From Streptomyces liliifuscus (GTDB lineage: Bacteria > Actinomycetota > Actinomycetes > Streptomycetales > Streptomycetaceae): a stretch of 64,000 nt of DNA. Positions within the stretch are counted from its first letter, which is position 1, and every line of letters starts with the position of its first letter. Where the stretch lies: contig NZ_CP066831.1 in NCBI RefSeq assembly GCF_016598615.1, forward strand, positions 10,963,223 through 11,027,222. The letters run 5' to 3'. Both the position numbers and the translations under genes were made by a program. Under the pieces are notes generated by a model. The model did no database searches. It saw nothing but the letters and a program-made list of their open reading frames with translations, and was not told where the DNA came from. Positions 24,537 through 33,565 of this stretch are shown piece after piece.

Positions 24537-25808
24537 TCACGGCGGCTGCGTGTGGCGGGCCAACTTGCGGCCCATGGCCTGGCCAGGCGCTTCAATGTAA
24601 CGGTAGGTCAGCAGACATAGAGGCACTAGCACGGTGAAGAATGCCGCTTCGAGTGCGAGATTGTCCTGCCGACGTCGGCCGATGGTGCTGTCGATCACCG
24701 TCAGCAGCGCGGGATGCATCAGATAGACCGAGTAGCTGATCGTTCCCAGTCCGGTCAGTATCCGCGGTATACGCCGGCGGCGGGACAGCAGTCCGGCGGC
24801 GAAGGTGAGTACAGCCAGCAGGAATGCGACGATCCAGCCGCGGCGTGTGAAGTGGTCGTCGTCGCCGTACCAGTACGCGCTCCCCACGGCACAGGCGACC
24901 ACCATTACGGCGGTGCCGGCCGCATGGCGCCAGGTGCACTGACCGTTCTCGGCACGGTAGACGGCGGTGCCGAGGAACATCATGGCGAGGATGACCAGGC
25001 CCTCCCACAGCGGGACCGTGCCGTTGAACGCGATCAGGGCGAGCGCCAGCATCCCGCCCAGCACGCCCCCGAACACCCGGAGCGCGGGTGATCTGGCGCT
25101 CGCACAGCAGATGGCGACCCCCATGGCGATCGAGGCGAACGCGATCAGCGGGCCGGTGCCGGCCAGGCCGGACAGGGCAGAGGCCGGCAGTGCCATCCCT
25201 GCCGTCACGCTCATAGCGGCAAGCATGGCCAGGGTGACCGCGACCGCTGCAGACTTCTGGTGAAGACGGACCGTGAAAAGAGCGACGACGAGCAGGTAGA
25301 AGGACATCTCGTAGGAGAGCGTCCACAGGATGAGCAGGAGATTGGGTGTCCCCAGTAATTCCTGGAGCATGGTGGCGTGGGCGACGGCCACGGCGGCCGC
25401 GCTCTGCTGACCGAAGTCGCGCATCTCCGCAATGCCCAAGAGGTTGACGGCAAGAAGCGCAGTGACGACAGTTGCCCACAGCGGGTACACGCGGAAGATC
25501 CGTCCGATCCAGAACGTCCGGACGCAGCCCCGGCGCTCCAGCGACGCGGGGATGATGTAGCCGCTCACCAGGAAGAACACCATGATGCCGTACCGGCTGG
25601 TGTTGAACTGCGGTATCAACTCCCGCCGGAAGTCCGCCATGAAGGTGTACGACGAGTGGTCGAAGACCACGACGAGTGCGGCGATGCCGCGCAAGGCGTC
25701 CAGCCAGCCCAACCGCGACGGACCGGCCGCCGTGAAGGCTTTCAGTAATCGTGATGTGACTGAGAGTGAATGTTCCGGTGAAGCGGGGAGGAGGGGTGGG
25801 GAGTGCAT
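24537..25808 (-). CDS. Acyltransferase 3 family integral membrane protein
   Basis: The 423-residue protein starts at ATG 25808. It begins with the family signature 'RLGWLDALRGIAALVVVFDH' (catalytic His) and 'FLVSGYIIPASLERRG', then has about ten TM helices including 'ATVVTALLAVNLLGIAE', 'AVAVTLAMLAAMSVTAGMAL' and 'TISYSVYLMHPALLTV'. These enzymes move acyl groups (often acetyl from a cytosolic donor) onto sugars, peptidoglycan, lipids or antibiotics at the membrane. Length and motif order are normal. No glycosyltransferase or polysaccharide gene is adjacent, so the acceptor is unknown. Alternative upstream starts would read into the promoter of the divergent STAND gene. Confidence 0.88.
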   Translation of the reverse strand: MHSPPLLPASPEHSLSVTSRLLKAFTAAGPSRLGWLDALRGIAALVVVFDHSSYTFMADFRRELIPQFNTSRYGIMVFFLVSGYIIPASLERRGCVRTFWIGRIFRVYPLWATVVTALLAVNLLGIAEMRDFGQQSAAAVAVAHATMLQELLGTPNLLLILWTLSYEMSFYLLVVALFTVRLHQKSAAVAVTLAMLAAMSVTAGMALPASALSGLAGTGPLIAFASIAMGVAICCASARSPALRVFGGVLGGMLALALIAFNGTVPLWEGLVILAMMFLGTAVYRAENGQCTWRHAAGTAVMVVACAVGSAYWYGDDDHFTRRGWIVAFLLAVLTFAAGLLSRRRRIPRILTGLGTISYSVYLMHPALLTVIDSTIGRRRQDNLALEAAFFTVLVPLCLLTYRYIEAPGQAMGRKLARHTQPP

Positions 25809-26139
25809 GCGCAGACAGAGTCCTCTTTGGTGAGGTGTCGGGTGGGCGTGTTGTGGGGCGGGTGCGGCGTGGTCCGCAGTGGGTGGGGGAGATTGCCAAG
25901 CCTTCGACTCCTGCTGGTGTTCTTGCAGGCCGCCCTGCTGGCCGCCGACGACCGGCAGGGATACCCGCAGAGCGGTCCCCCGCGCCGCTCGCATCACTGA
26001 GTTCAGCGGCTGGAGCATTGTTCGGCAGTACCGATCCGGCGGCCGAACAATGGCGGGGTGTGCGAACCCTTCTGGTGTCATGGGGATGCATGGGTTGGAT
26101 GTCTGCTCTGATGCAGGGGCGGATGGAGGGGGTGAAGGT

Positions 26140-29100
26140 GTGGCGGGGCGTCGTGAGGTGCCGGTGGATCCGGCGGCGGGTCCGGTGCAGCGGTTCGCGT
26201 TCGAGTTACGCAAGCTGAGGGCGGAGGCGGACGGGATCACCTACCGGTCGCTGGCCCAGCGGGCGGGCTACTCGGTGACCACGCTCTCCCAGGCGGCGGC
26301 GGGCGAGCAGTTGCCGACGCTGTCGGTGGCCCTGGCCTACGTGGGGGCATGCGGCGGAGACCTGGCGCAATGGGAGGACCGGTGGAAGGAGGCGGTCGAG
26401 GAGTCCGCCGGTGACGGCTCCCAGGACGATGATGGATCGCTCACGCCGTACCGTGGCCTGGCACGATTCGAGACCGGGGACAGCAGGCTGTTCTTCGGCC
26501 GGGAACAGCTCACCGCCGACCTGGTCGACCTGATGTGCCGCCGGCGGTTTGCCGCGGTCTTCGGTGCCTCCGGCAGCGGCAAGTCCTCCCTGCTGCGTGC
26601 CGGCCTGATACCCGCCCTACGCCAGGCTCAGGAGCCGGGCCTGCGACCGGCCGGGATCCGGATCCTGACACCGGGCGAACGCCCCGCCCGCAGCCACGAG
26701 CCCCTCCTCACACCCGCGATTCCCCGCGATGGCAGCACCGTCGCGGACACGTTCGTGATCGTCGACCAGTTCGAAGAGGTCTTCACCCTGTGCCACGATG
26801 CGGCCGAGCGCGTTCGCTTCATGGATCTGCTGCTGACAGCCCGGCAGCCCGAGAGCCGCCTGCGGGTTCTGCTGGCGGTGCGCGGCGACTTCTACGGTCG
26901 CTGCGCCGAGCACCGTGACCTGGCCGAGGCACTGCGCGACGCCAACCTCCTGGCCGGAGGGATGAGCCCAACAGAACTGCGTGACGCTGTCGTCAAGCCG
27001 GCCACGGCCGCCGGGCTGACCGTGGAACGAGCCCTGACCGCCCGGCTGGTCAAGGAAGTTGCCGACGCGCCGGGCGGGCTGCCGCTGCTGTCCCACGCGT
27101 TGATGGAGACCTGGCGCCGCCGTCGCGGCAAGACACTGACCATGGCCGGGTACGAGGCCGCCGGATGCCTGGACGGCGCGATCGCCAAGACCGCCGAGAA
27201 GGTCTACGGCCGGTTCACCGAAGGCCAGGCGGTGGCCGCCCGCCGGGTGTTGCTGCGCCTGGTCGCCCCCGGCGACGACACCCCCGACACGCGCCGTCCC
27301 GTCGAGCGCGCGGAGCTGCTGGGCACCGGCGGGGACGACACCGGCCAGGTGGTGGAGGCACTCGCCGGGGCGCGGCTGCTCACCCTGGACGGCGACACGG
27401 TCGAGATAGCCCACGAGGCCCTGATCACGGCCTGGCCCCGGCTGCACGGGTGGATCGAGGAGGACCGCGAACGCCTGCGTGTGCACCGGAACCTGACCGA
27501 AGCGGCCCACGCCTGGCAACAACTGGGCCGCGAAGAAGGTGCCTTGTCCCGGGGAAGCCGACTTGCCGCCGCCCAGGAACACTTCGGCGGCGCACCGCGC
27601 GAAGACCTCAACGACCTTGAGCACGCCTTCCTCGACGCCAGCCGCAACCACGAGCAGAAGGGCCGTCGCCGGTACCGGCTGGTGCTCACCGCGGTCACCG
27701 CCGCCCTGTGCCTCGCCCTCGCCGCCGCTGGCTTGGCCGTGGGGCAGTGGCAGAGCGCGGTCACCGCCCAGCACCTGGCCCAGTCCCGGCAACTGGCCGC
27801 CCAGTCCAGTGCGCTGCTGGACTCCGAACCCGACCTCGCCTCACTGCTCGCTGTCCATGCCTACCGGACCAGCCCGACCCGCGAAGCCGCCGCCGCCCTG
27901 TATGCCGCCGAAGCCCTACCGCTGCGCGAGCGCCTCACCGGCGGCACCAAACCCGTGGATTCCATCGCCCTCAGCCCGGACGGACACACCGTCGCCACCC
28001 ACAGCGGAGACGACAAAATACGGGTTTGGGAGCTGCCCAGAGGTCGGCTCCGACACACGTTCACTGGCCACAACACCAGCACTGTTGCGGCGTTCAGCCC
28101 CGACGGACGCATCCTCGCTGTCGCTGGCGGCGGGCTGGTACGCCTGTTGGATCCGGTCACCAGCAGGAAGCTGAGAACCTTCACCGTCCCTGACGGTGCG
28201 GTACGCGGGATGGCCTTCAGCCCTGACGGCCGCACCGTGGCTGCCTCCTCCGCGGCGGCTGTACGGGTGTGGGATGTCGCCGCTGGCCGCCTACGGCACC
28301 GTTTCACCAGCGACTCAGAGGCGGTCGTATTCAGCCCGGACGGACGTATGGTCGCCGCGGCAGGCCGCAACGGACGGGTGCAGCTGTGGGACGTCGTCAC
28401 CGGCCGCACCCGGACCGTCCACGACAGCCGAAGCAAGGGCGCTTCGGTGGCTTTCAGCCCGGACGGCCGGATATATGCGATTGCCCGCACCGACGGTCTG
28501 GTGCAACTGCGGGAGGTGGCCACCGGCACGGTCCGGCGCACCATCAGCGACGACCCCGTCGGGCTCATGGCCTTCGCCCCGGACGGGCGGACCCTAGCGA
28601 TCACGGGCCAGGCGGGTACGGTGCGACTGTGGGACACCGCCTCTGGCACAGTGATCGCCACCGTGACCGCCGGTCACCACGGACAAGGGGCCCTGAAAGT
28701 GGCCCTCAGCGCGGACGGCCGCACCCTGGTGACCAGCACCAGCTCGGACCCCACCATCCGCGTCCACGGCCTGTCCGTCGAGCGCCCGAAGACCACCCTG
28801 CCAGGCCCTGACAGCACATACGTCGCCGACATGATGTTCAGTCGGGACGGACGGACGATGACCACGGTTCACCAGGGCCCTCCCGGCCGTGGGTCTGTAC
28901 GGCTCTGGGACGTCGGGACCGGCGGTCGCGAAGCCACTCTGGCGCTCGACACCGACCTGGCGGACAGGGAAAAACAGCTGCCCTACCCGGTTTCCCGCCT
29001 CGCGGCCGTGGGCTTCAGCCCGACCGGACGCGCCCTGGCTGCCCGGGCCGTCAAGAACAGGGTGATCAAGGTCCGGGTCGCTGCCACGGGCCGCCTTCGC

Positions 29101-29889
29101 CAGATCCGTGCCGTGAGCGGCATCGAGGTCCGGGACGTCGCGACGGGCCATCTGCTCAGAACTCAAGCCCTGCGCACCATCAACGAAGCGGTCTTCAGCC
29201 CCGACGGGACCCGGCTCGCCATCGTCGGCGAGAAGGGAACAGTGCAGATCTGGCACCTTTCGACCGGCGCACTACACACCGCCCACACCAGCCCCGGCGA
29301 GTCCGTCAGGGCGGTGGCGTTCACCCCGGACGGCAGCACACTTGCCGTCGTGGACATCGAGACCGGCGGCGACCAGGTCACGCTTCTCGACACCGCAACC
29401 GGCCGCACACAGCGCACCATCAAGCCGAGCCGCCCAAGCACAATGTCTCTCGCGTTCAGCCCGGACGGGCACACCCTGGCCACAGCAAGCAGTAGCGGGG
29501 CCGTGAGCACATGGGACAAGCGCACCGGCCGGCTCCAGGACAGCTTCAGCGCCAGCGGTAGGGTGGCGTCGCTGGCGTTCAGCCCCGATGGACGCACCCT
29601 GGCCGCAGGCAGCGTCAGAGGAGTCCAGCTGTGGGATCTCGCCACCAGCCAGACCCGAATCACCCTGCCGACCCGCTCACTTGCAACAGTGGCATTCAGC
29701 CCGGGCGGACAAACCCTGGCCATCGGCACGGGCAGTTCCGTCGGGCTGTGGAACGTTGACCTGCCCGACCCGGCCGGCGCGATCCGCAACATCTGCCAGG
29801 CCATCGACACCACTCTCACGCCTCTGGAACAGTCCCGCTACCTCCACGACCAGTCAGCTGAAACCGGCTGCCAGCCGACCGCGCGATAG
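26140..29889 (+). CDS. HTH-STAND NTPase-WD40 protein (nSTAND1-type conflict/signalling protein)
   Basis: The ~1249-residue protein starts at GTG 26140 (GGAGGGG about 9 bases upstream). Residues ~10-85 are an XRE-like HTH ('YRSLAQRAGYSVTTLSQAAA'). Residues ~100-500 are the STAND module: 'PYRGLARFETGDSRLFFGRE', Walker A 'GASGSGKSSLLRAGLIPAL' (~143-161), Walker B 'TFVIVDQFEEVFTL' (~203-216), sensor region 'LLAVRGDFYGRCAEH'. A single TM helix (~515-535, 'LVLTAVTAALCLALAAAGLA') precedes 14 WD-type motifs ('AFSPDGRTLA' variants) from ~605 to the end, enough for two seven-bladed propellers. In this family the propeller is thought to sense a ligand and the NTPase to oligomerise. No separate effector gene adjoins; the HTH may act as output. 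Confidence 0.85.
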   Translation: MAGRREVPVDPAAGPVQRFAFELRKLRAEADGITYRSLAQRAGYSVTTLSQAAAGEQLPTLSVALAYVGACGGDLAQWEDRWKEAVEESAGDGSQDDDGSLTPYRGLARFETGDSRLFFGREQLTADLVDLMCRRRFAAVFGASGSGKSSLLRAGLIPALRQAQEPGLRPAGIRILTPGERPARSHEPLLTPAIPRDGSTVADTFVIVDQFEEVFTLCHDAAERVRFMDLLLTARQPESRLRVLLAVRGDFYGRCAEHRDLAEALRDANLLAGGMSPTELRDAVVKPATAAGLTVERALTARLVKEVADAPGGLPLLSHALMETWRRRRGKTLTMAGYEAAGCLDGAIAKTAEKVYGRFTEGQAVAARRVLLRLVAPGDDTPDTRRPVERAELLGTGGDDTGQVVEALAGARLLTLDGDTVEIAHEALITAWPRLHGWIEEDRERLRVHRNLTEAAHAWQQLGREEGALSRGSRLAAAQEHFGGAPREDLNDLEHAFLDASRNHEQKGRRRYRLVLTAVTAALCLALAAAGLAVGQWQSAVTAQHLAQSRQLAAQSSALLDSEPDLASLLAVHAYRTSPTREAAAALYAAEALPLRERLTGGTKPVDSIALSPDGHTVATHSGDDKIRVWELPRGRLRHTFTGHNTSTVAAFSPDGRILAVAGGGLVRLLDPVTSRKLRTFTVPDGAVRGMAFSPDGRTVAASSAAAVRVWDVAAGRLRHRFTSDSEAVVFSPDGRMVAAAGRNGRVQLWDVVTGRTRTVHDSRSKGASVAFSPDGRIYAIARTDGLVQLREVATGTVRRTISDDPVGLMAFAPDGRTLAITGQAGTVRLWDTASGTVIATVTAGHHGQGALKVALSADGRTLVTSTSSDPTIRVHGLSVERPKTTLPGPDSTYVADMMFSRDGRTMTTVHQGPPGRGSVRLWDVGTGGREATLALDTDLADREKQLPYPVSRLAAVGFSPTGRALAARAVKNRVIKVRVAATGRLRQIRAVSGIEVRDVATGHLLRTQALRTINEAVFSPDGTRLAIVGEKGTVQIWHLSTGALHTAHTSPGESVRAVAFTPDGSTLAVVDIETGGDQVTLLDTATGRTQRTIKPSRPSTMSLAFSPDGHTLATASSSGAVSTWDKRTGRLQDSFSASGRVASLAFSPDGRTLAAGSVRGVQLWDLATSQTRITLPTRSLATVAFSPGGQTLAIGTGSSVGLWNVDLPDPAGAIRNICQAIDTTLTPLEQSRYLHDQSAETGCQPTAR

Positions 29890-30032
29890 GACCTCACTTC
29901 GGGGTCTCCTTGGTGCGCTGCCTGTCCGTGGCCGCGGCGCCCAAGGGCCAGAGTGAGTACTGAGGTGCTGAGTCGTTTCCGACAGATGTCCTGCAAATGC
30001 GGTACCTGTCGTAGCCAGCCTCAAAACACCAG

Positions 30033-30344
30033 CTAGGTGGACGGGTTCCCCGTCAGGTTGCTCTCAGATTCGGCGAACCCGTGCGCTTCCCCGGGTACGA
30101 AGGCGGCGATCTCGATCGCTTTCGCGGTGGGAAGCGGCATCTCGCGCAGTTCCTCATCGGTCACCGCGATCAGGGTGTCCTTGCTGAGCTCGTAGCCCTT
30201 GCCGATCTCGCCCTGGGTGACTTCACGGTCCTCAAGTTCGCAGATCTTGCGGACCCGGACCCGGCCCATGTCTTGAAGGTGGTACTGGTGGAAGCGGATC
30301 GAGTGATCCTCGGTGGCGCTGACCACGTGGATCGGCACGGTCAT
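30033..30344 (-). pseudogene. N-terminal fragment of a Ku DNA-end-binding protein
   Basis: The frame reads 'TVPIHVVSATEDHSIRFHQY', 'HLQDMGRVRVRKICELEDRE', 'VTQGEIGKGYELSKDTLIAV' and 'LPTAKAIEIAAFVP', which is the start of the bacterial Ku core (residues ~15-105). The first residues and the C-terminal ~200 residues that form the DNA-encircling ring and recruit LigD are absent; the frame runs into 'GEAHGFAESESNL' and stops. Bacterial Ku works in non-homologous end joining. This is a dead extra copy. Confidence 0.8.
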
Positions 30345-30495
30345 GTTGACTGAACTAGAGACTTTGAAGCAGCAGGCCAGGACTGGTTTCTGTCAACTCC
30401 CGGGTAGTGCTCGGACGTCGTGGTTCGGAGGGCGGCCTGGCCGGTTACGTGCCACCTGAAGTGGGGAAGGTGAGCCGTCCGTCCCAGGCCCATCC

Positions 30496-31806
30496 CTACC
30501 GCCGCCACCTCTTCCGAGCGTCCGGGGATGTGCGGATTCGGCGCTCCAACTCTGTCAGCGGCTCCAGTACGTTGATGGGCTCGGGGGATGTGCCAATCCT
30601 GGGCACGCCGTCGACGATGTCCACGTTGGCGTAGTTGCGGTAGTCGAAGACGTGCTGCGGGTTCAGCCGGAACCCGATGGCGGACGTCGCGTAGTACCTG
30701 ACGCGCTCGGGGTGGAAGTACGCGGCCAGCCCGTCACGCACCAGCCTCGCGGTGGAGCCGCGGAAGTCGTTGCAGAGCCACTGGAAGTAGCCCTCCGCGA
30801 GGTGTTCGGGGACGCGTGGAAGCTGGGAGCCGACGGTGTCCTGGGTGACCCAGCCCGCCTCGACCGCGGGCCGGAAGATGTCCGGGTGGTCGAACTTGGC
30901 GATGCAGACCGAGACATGGTGCGGCAGACGGCCCCGATAGTGCCCGCCGGCATTCCTGATGCGGTTGTTCAGCTCGTTCAGCGTGGCGAAGAAGAACGTC
31001 AGGCTCTGGCTCGCCTCCGAGGCGTCCCCCAGCGGGTCGAAGAGGTAGAGCAGGCCCTGGGCACCGGCGAGTTGATCAAGCACCTTGGCGTGCAGCGGGT
31101 TGTTCGGCTTGAACGACTCACCCGGCGCGTCCTGGATCTCCAGGACGAAACTGGCGTCCCGAAGTCGTTTGCGCATCATCCCCGTGGTGGGCTCCTGGCC
31201 CTGGAACGACCAGCTCATGCCCTCCAGGGCCGAGGTGTTGATGGGAAAGCTCTTCTCGATCGCCATCTTCGTCACACTGTCGTTGAGAAACGCGTTGGCC
31301 TCCGCCGTCATCCCTCCGATCAGCCAGTTGCCCTCCCCGTGCCGCTGGAACTGCATCGCCGCTATCGGCAGCGCCGCCAGGTACGTCGTCTTCCCGGACC
31401 TCGGCGCCCCCCACAGCCCGATCCGGACGCGATCGGCGGCGGTGCCGTCCTCCTGCCTCGCCGTCGGTGTCCGCAGCGGTTCGAGGTTGCCGTCCAGCAT
31501 GGGTGGCACGCCTGCGTATGTGGGGGGGGATTCGGAAGACTCTTCGATCAACTGGTCGGGGATTGCGTACGAGATGGGCTGCGCGGACCCATCCGGTGCC
31601 GTTTTGTGCCACTTCCGGCCCATGGACTCACCGGCGTTGGAAACGTCTCCGGCGGAATGCTCGGCATGCCGGGCCTGCCGCTGGACAGCCCGGAGGGCCT
31701 CATGCGTCGTCAAAGGGTCGGCCAGCAGCTTTGTGATCTCCTCAGCGACACGTGCTTCCCACGCATCAAATGCGCCCTGTTCTTGGTCACGCTGACCGTC
31801 GCTCAT
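30496..31806 (-). CDS. P-loop GTPase of a conflict/signalling type, coupled to a sigma factor
   Basis: The 436-residue protein starts at ATG 31806, whose ATGA overlaps the stop of the sigma factor gene. Residues 1-125 are helical and charged. The GTPase core begins 'RIGLWGAPRSGKTTYLAAL' (P-loop at 133-141), has the G3-like 'FVLEIQDAPGESFK' (DAPG 226-229), 'GLLYLFDPLGDASEAS', and a G4-like 'VSVCIAKFDHPDIF' (AKFD 303-306). A C-terminal region follows ('VRYYATSAIGFRLN'). The order fits the TRAFAC-like GTPases reported in actinobacterial conflict operons (DO-GTPase types), but only one GTPase domain is visible, so assignment to a named family is tentative. The tight coupling implies joint action with the sigma factor. 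Confidence 0.7.
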   Translation of the reverse strand: MSDGQRDQEQGAFDAWEARVAEEITKLLADPLTTHEALRAVQRQARHAEHSAGDVSNAGESMGRKWHKTAPDGSAQPISYAIPDQLIEESSESPPTYAGVPPMLDGNLEPLRTPTARQEDGTAADRVRIGLWGAPRSGKTTYLAALPIAAMQFQRHGEGNWLIGGMTAEANAFLNDSVTKMAIEKSFPINTSALEGMSWSFQGQEPTTGMMRKRLRDASFVLEIQDAPGESFKPNNPLHAKVLDQLAGAQGLLYLFDPLGDASEASQSLTFFFATLNELNNRIRNAGGHYRGRLPHHVSVCIAKFDHPDIFRPAVEAGWVTQDTVGSQLPRVPEHLAEGYFQWLCNDFRGSTARLVRDGLAAYFHPERVRYYATSAIGFRLNPQHVFDYRNYANVDIVDGVPRIGTSPEPINVLEPLTELERRIRTSPDARKRWRR

Positions 31807-32306
31807 TCTGCCTCCCCTCTCTCGTCGTCATTCCAAGCCTTCCTGAGCTTGTCCCGTGCGTGACGGAGATTCGAATCCACTGTGGCTCTCTTCGACCCCA
31901 GAATCTCCGCTATCTCCTCAGGTCGGTAGCCGTCGAGATGCCATGCCATGACTTCCTGCTGCCGAGGCGGCAGCTCCAGGAGGAGTCTCAGCACCATTGC
32001 GGCTTGGTTCCGCTCGGCTACCGCTGTGTCTGGCTGCGCTGGGCCCGGGGTTGGCTGTTCGGCTGCCTGTTGTGAAAGACGCTCACGTTGTGCATCGCGT
32101 CTGCAGGCGTCCAATGCTATGTGGCGCGCCGTCACACGCACCCACCGCTGTGGCTGGGACACTCCGCCTTGCGTGCGGAACAAGCGCAACATCGCCTCTT
32201 GTGCCACGTCCGTCACCAGGTCACGGGGAAAGCCTTGGATCGTGAGATGCCGGATCAGGTTCGGGTAGTCCTTTCGAAAGAAAGCTTCGAACTCCTCGTG
32301 CGTCAA
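31803..32306 (-). CDS. Small sigma-70-like factor (ECF-type)
   Basis: The 167-residue protein starts at TTG 32306; GGAAGGAGG lies 8 bases upstream, which decides the start. Region 2 is 'LIRHLTIQGFPRDLVTDVAQ' and 'EAMLRLFRTQ', with 'RWVRVTARHIALDACRRDAQ' as the DNA-melting helix; a linker of ~25 residues leads to region 4 'LPPRQQEVMAWHLDGYRPEE', 'IAEILGSKRATVDSNLRHAR'. This is the two-domain layout of an ECF sigma factor. No anti-sigma factor is adjacent; instead the gene overlaps a GTPase gene (ATGA) and follows a small membrane-protein gene on the same strand, so the GTPase or the membrane protein may be the regulator. Confidence 0.85.
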   Translation of the reverse strand: MTHEEFEAFFRKDYPNLIRHLTIQGFPRDLVTDVAQEAMLRLFRTQGGVSQPQRWVRVTARHIALDACRRDAQRERLSQQAAEQPTPGPAQPDTAVAERNQAAMVLRLLLELPPRQQEVMAWHLDGYRPEEIAEILGSKRATVDSNLRHARDKLRKAWNDDERGEAE

Positions 32307-32360
32307 CGCCAGGGCCTCCTTCCATGGTGATCTCCAGTTGCGATGCGAGGTAGGGCCATG

Positions 32361-32808
32361 TCAGGGACGGTGCTCCCTCAGTAGCCAGCCCAAGGAGACC
32401 AAGACGACCCCCGCGACCGCAGTCGCGGCAACAGAGTTCGTCATCACGAAAACGGTGGTCACCGCTGCTCCTACCTCGCTGAGCAGCATCGTGCGCTCGC
32501 CCGAATTCCTGGCTCGGCTTGGCACCGGCACTGGCTGGCCGGTTTCCGGTTCGTTGCCCGCAGCAGGCAACGAACCGTTTGGGTCCGGCGCCTCGTTGAT
32601 GTCCGTCATATCGACTAGAGCGACGATCTTCTTTGGATCTGCAAGAACTGGCAAAAGAGCTTTCGGCATCATGGTGGCAGGTGCTTGGGTGGGCGGAGGT
32701 GGCTTTGCTCGACGCAGATAGAGCGGGGCGAGGACCCAGCCGCTCGTGCCGCAGGACCGCCTCCGCAGCGTCGGTGACGCGCGGAATGGGAATGGCCTCC
32801 TCACTCAC
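32361..32808 (-). pseudogene. Small membrane protein gene upstream of the sigma factor, probably frameshifted
   Basis: From GTG 32808 one frame gives plausible protein with normal codon bias ('VSEEAIPIPRVTDAAEAVLR', 'HERLGPRPALSASSK'). After about 32700 the convincing frame shifts: 'MPKALLPVLADPKKIVALVD', 'MTDINEAPDPNGSLPAAGNE', then a C-terminal TM helix 'VAATAVAGVVLVSLGWLLRE'. Either a single ~148-residue gene has one indel, or a shorter protein starts at ATG 32672 or 32669. It ends 54 bases before the sigma start and would be the first gene of the sigma-GTPase operon. A C-terminal anchor with an acidic cytosolic part could serve as membrane sensor or anti-sigma, which is inference. Confidence 0.45.
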
Positions 32809-33068
32809 GGAGTCCAACGCACCTGATCGGCCGAAAGAGCCAACGTGGCCCGACGAAGCATTAGTTCAGAGAAGTCACCAGACCGAACGAAATAGCGCCT
32901 GACCATATAGTTCGGGGCACGACGAACCTCCGTGAACGGCCCCAAGGCATTCAGCCTACGAGCGGAGTCCCACGCTGGCACTCGCACCGCCGGTCCTTCC
33001 GGGGACGATCCAGGCCAGGTCACGTTTTCGTGCGTAACCGGGGTGGCGCTGGGTTCGTTGCCCAGGCC

Positions 33069-33275
33069 ATGGACAACTACGACTCCCTTGACCTTGATGC
33101 CGCCGGCTTTGCCCCAGGGGAGCTCACCGCGGAGCGGCTGGCTCTGCTGACCCTGGATGAGGCGCACGATCTGCTCCGTCTGCTGCAGGCGACCGCCGGG
33201 GAGGACGGGCCCCTGTCGCCGGAGGCGGACCGGTGGGCGCAGGAGCTCGCCGCCCGCATTCCGCCGGGGAGCTGA
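33069..33275 (+). CDS. Small acidic hypothetical protein
   Basis: A 68-residue frame from ATG 33069: 'MDNYDSLDLDAAGFAPGELT', 'AERLALLTLDEAHDLLRLLQ', 'ATAGEDGPLSPEADRWAQEL', ending 'AARIPPGS'. It is acidic and helical with strong third-position GC, as in genuine Streptomyces genes. No ribosome-binding site is obvious. I do not recognise the family; it is divergent from the sigma-GTPase operon. Confidence 0.45.
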   Translation: MDNYDSLDLDAAGFAPGELTAERLALLTLDEAHDLLRLLQATAGEDGPLSPEADRWAQELAARIPPGS

Positions 33276-33565
33276 GCGCGGCCGCGCCAGCGGCACGGTC
33301 AGTACGTGGGCAAATGGCCCACCGCAAGTGGGTGTAAGTGGCCCAGGTGTTTGGGCGGCTTCCCTCCTAGGATCGGAAACGTGATCACAACGGCACCTGT
33401 CAGCCGTCCTTTCGTCTGCTGCTGTGTGCGGTGGCGGACACGGGCGTACGGCGCTGGGATCGGTCACGGCGGGCGGTCGGCCTCCTGCGGGGCCGGTGCC
33501 TGCGCCTGCGCCTGCCAGGCGTGGTGTCCGCTCCCCAAACGTCCCCCTGCTCGGAGGAACCCCTC
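33276..33565. other. Upstream region of the oxidoreductase gene
   Basis: No supported gene. Near 33306-33350 there are repeated GTGGGCAAATGGCCCACC-like and AAGTGGGTGTAAGTGGCCCA words of possible regulatory or repeat origin. GGAGGAACCC just before 33566 is the ribosome site of the next gene. Confidence 0.35.

Noticed and set aside
24592..26091. A 499-codon minus-strand frame overlapping the acyltransferase
   Set aside because: Arg/His/Pro-rich shadow frame; the acyltransferase frame has family motifs and TM helices.
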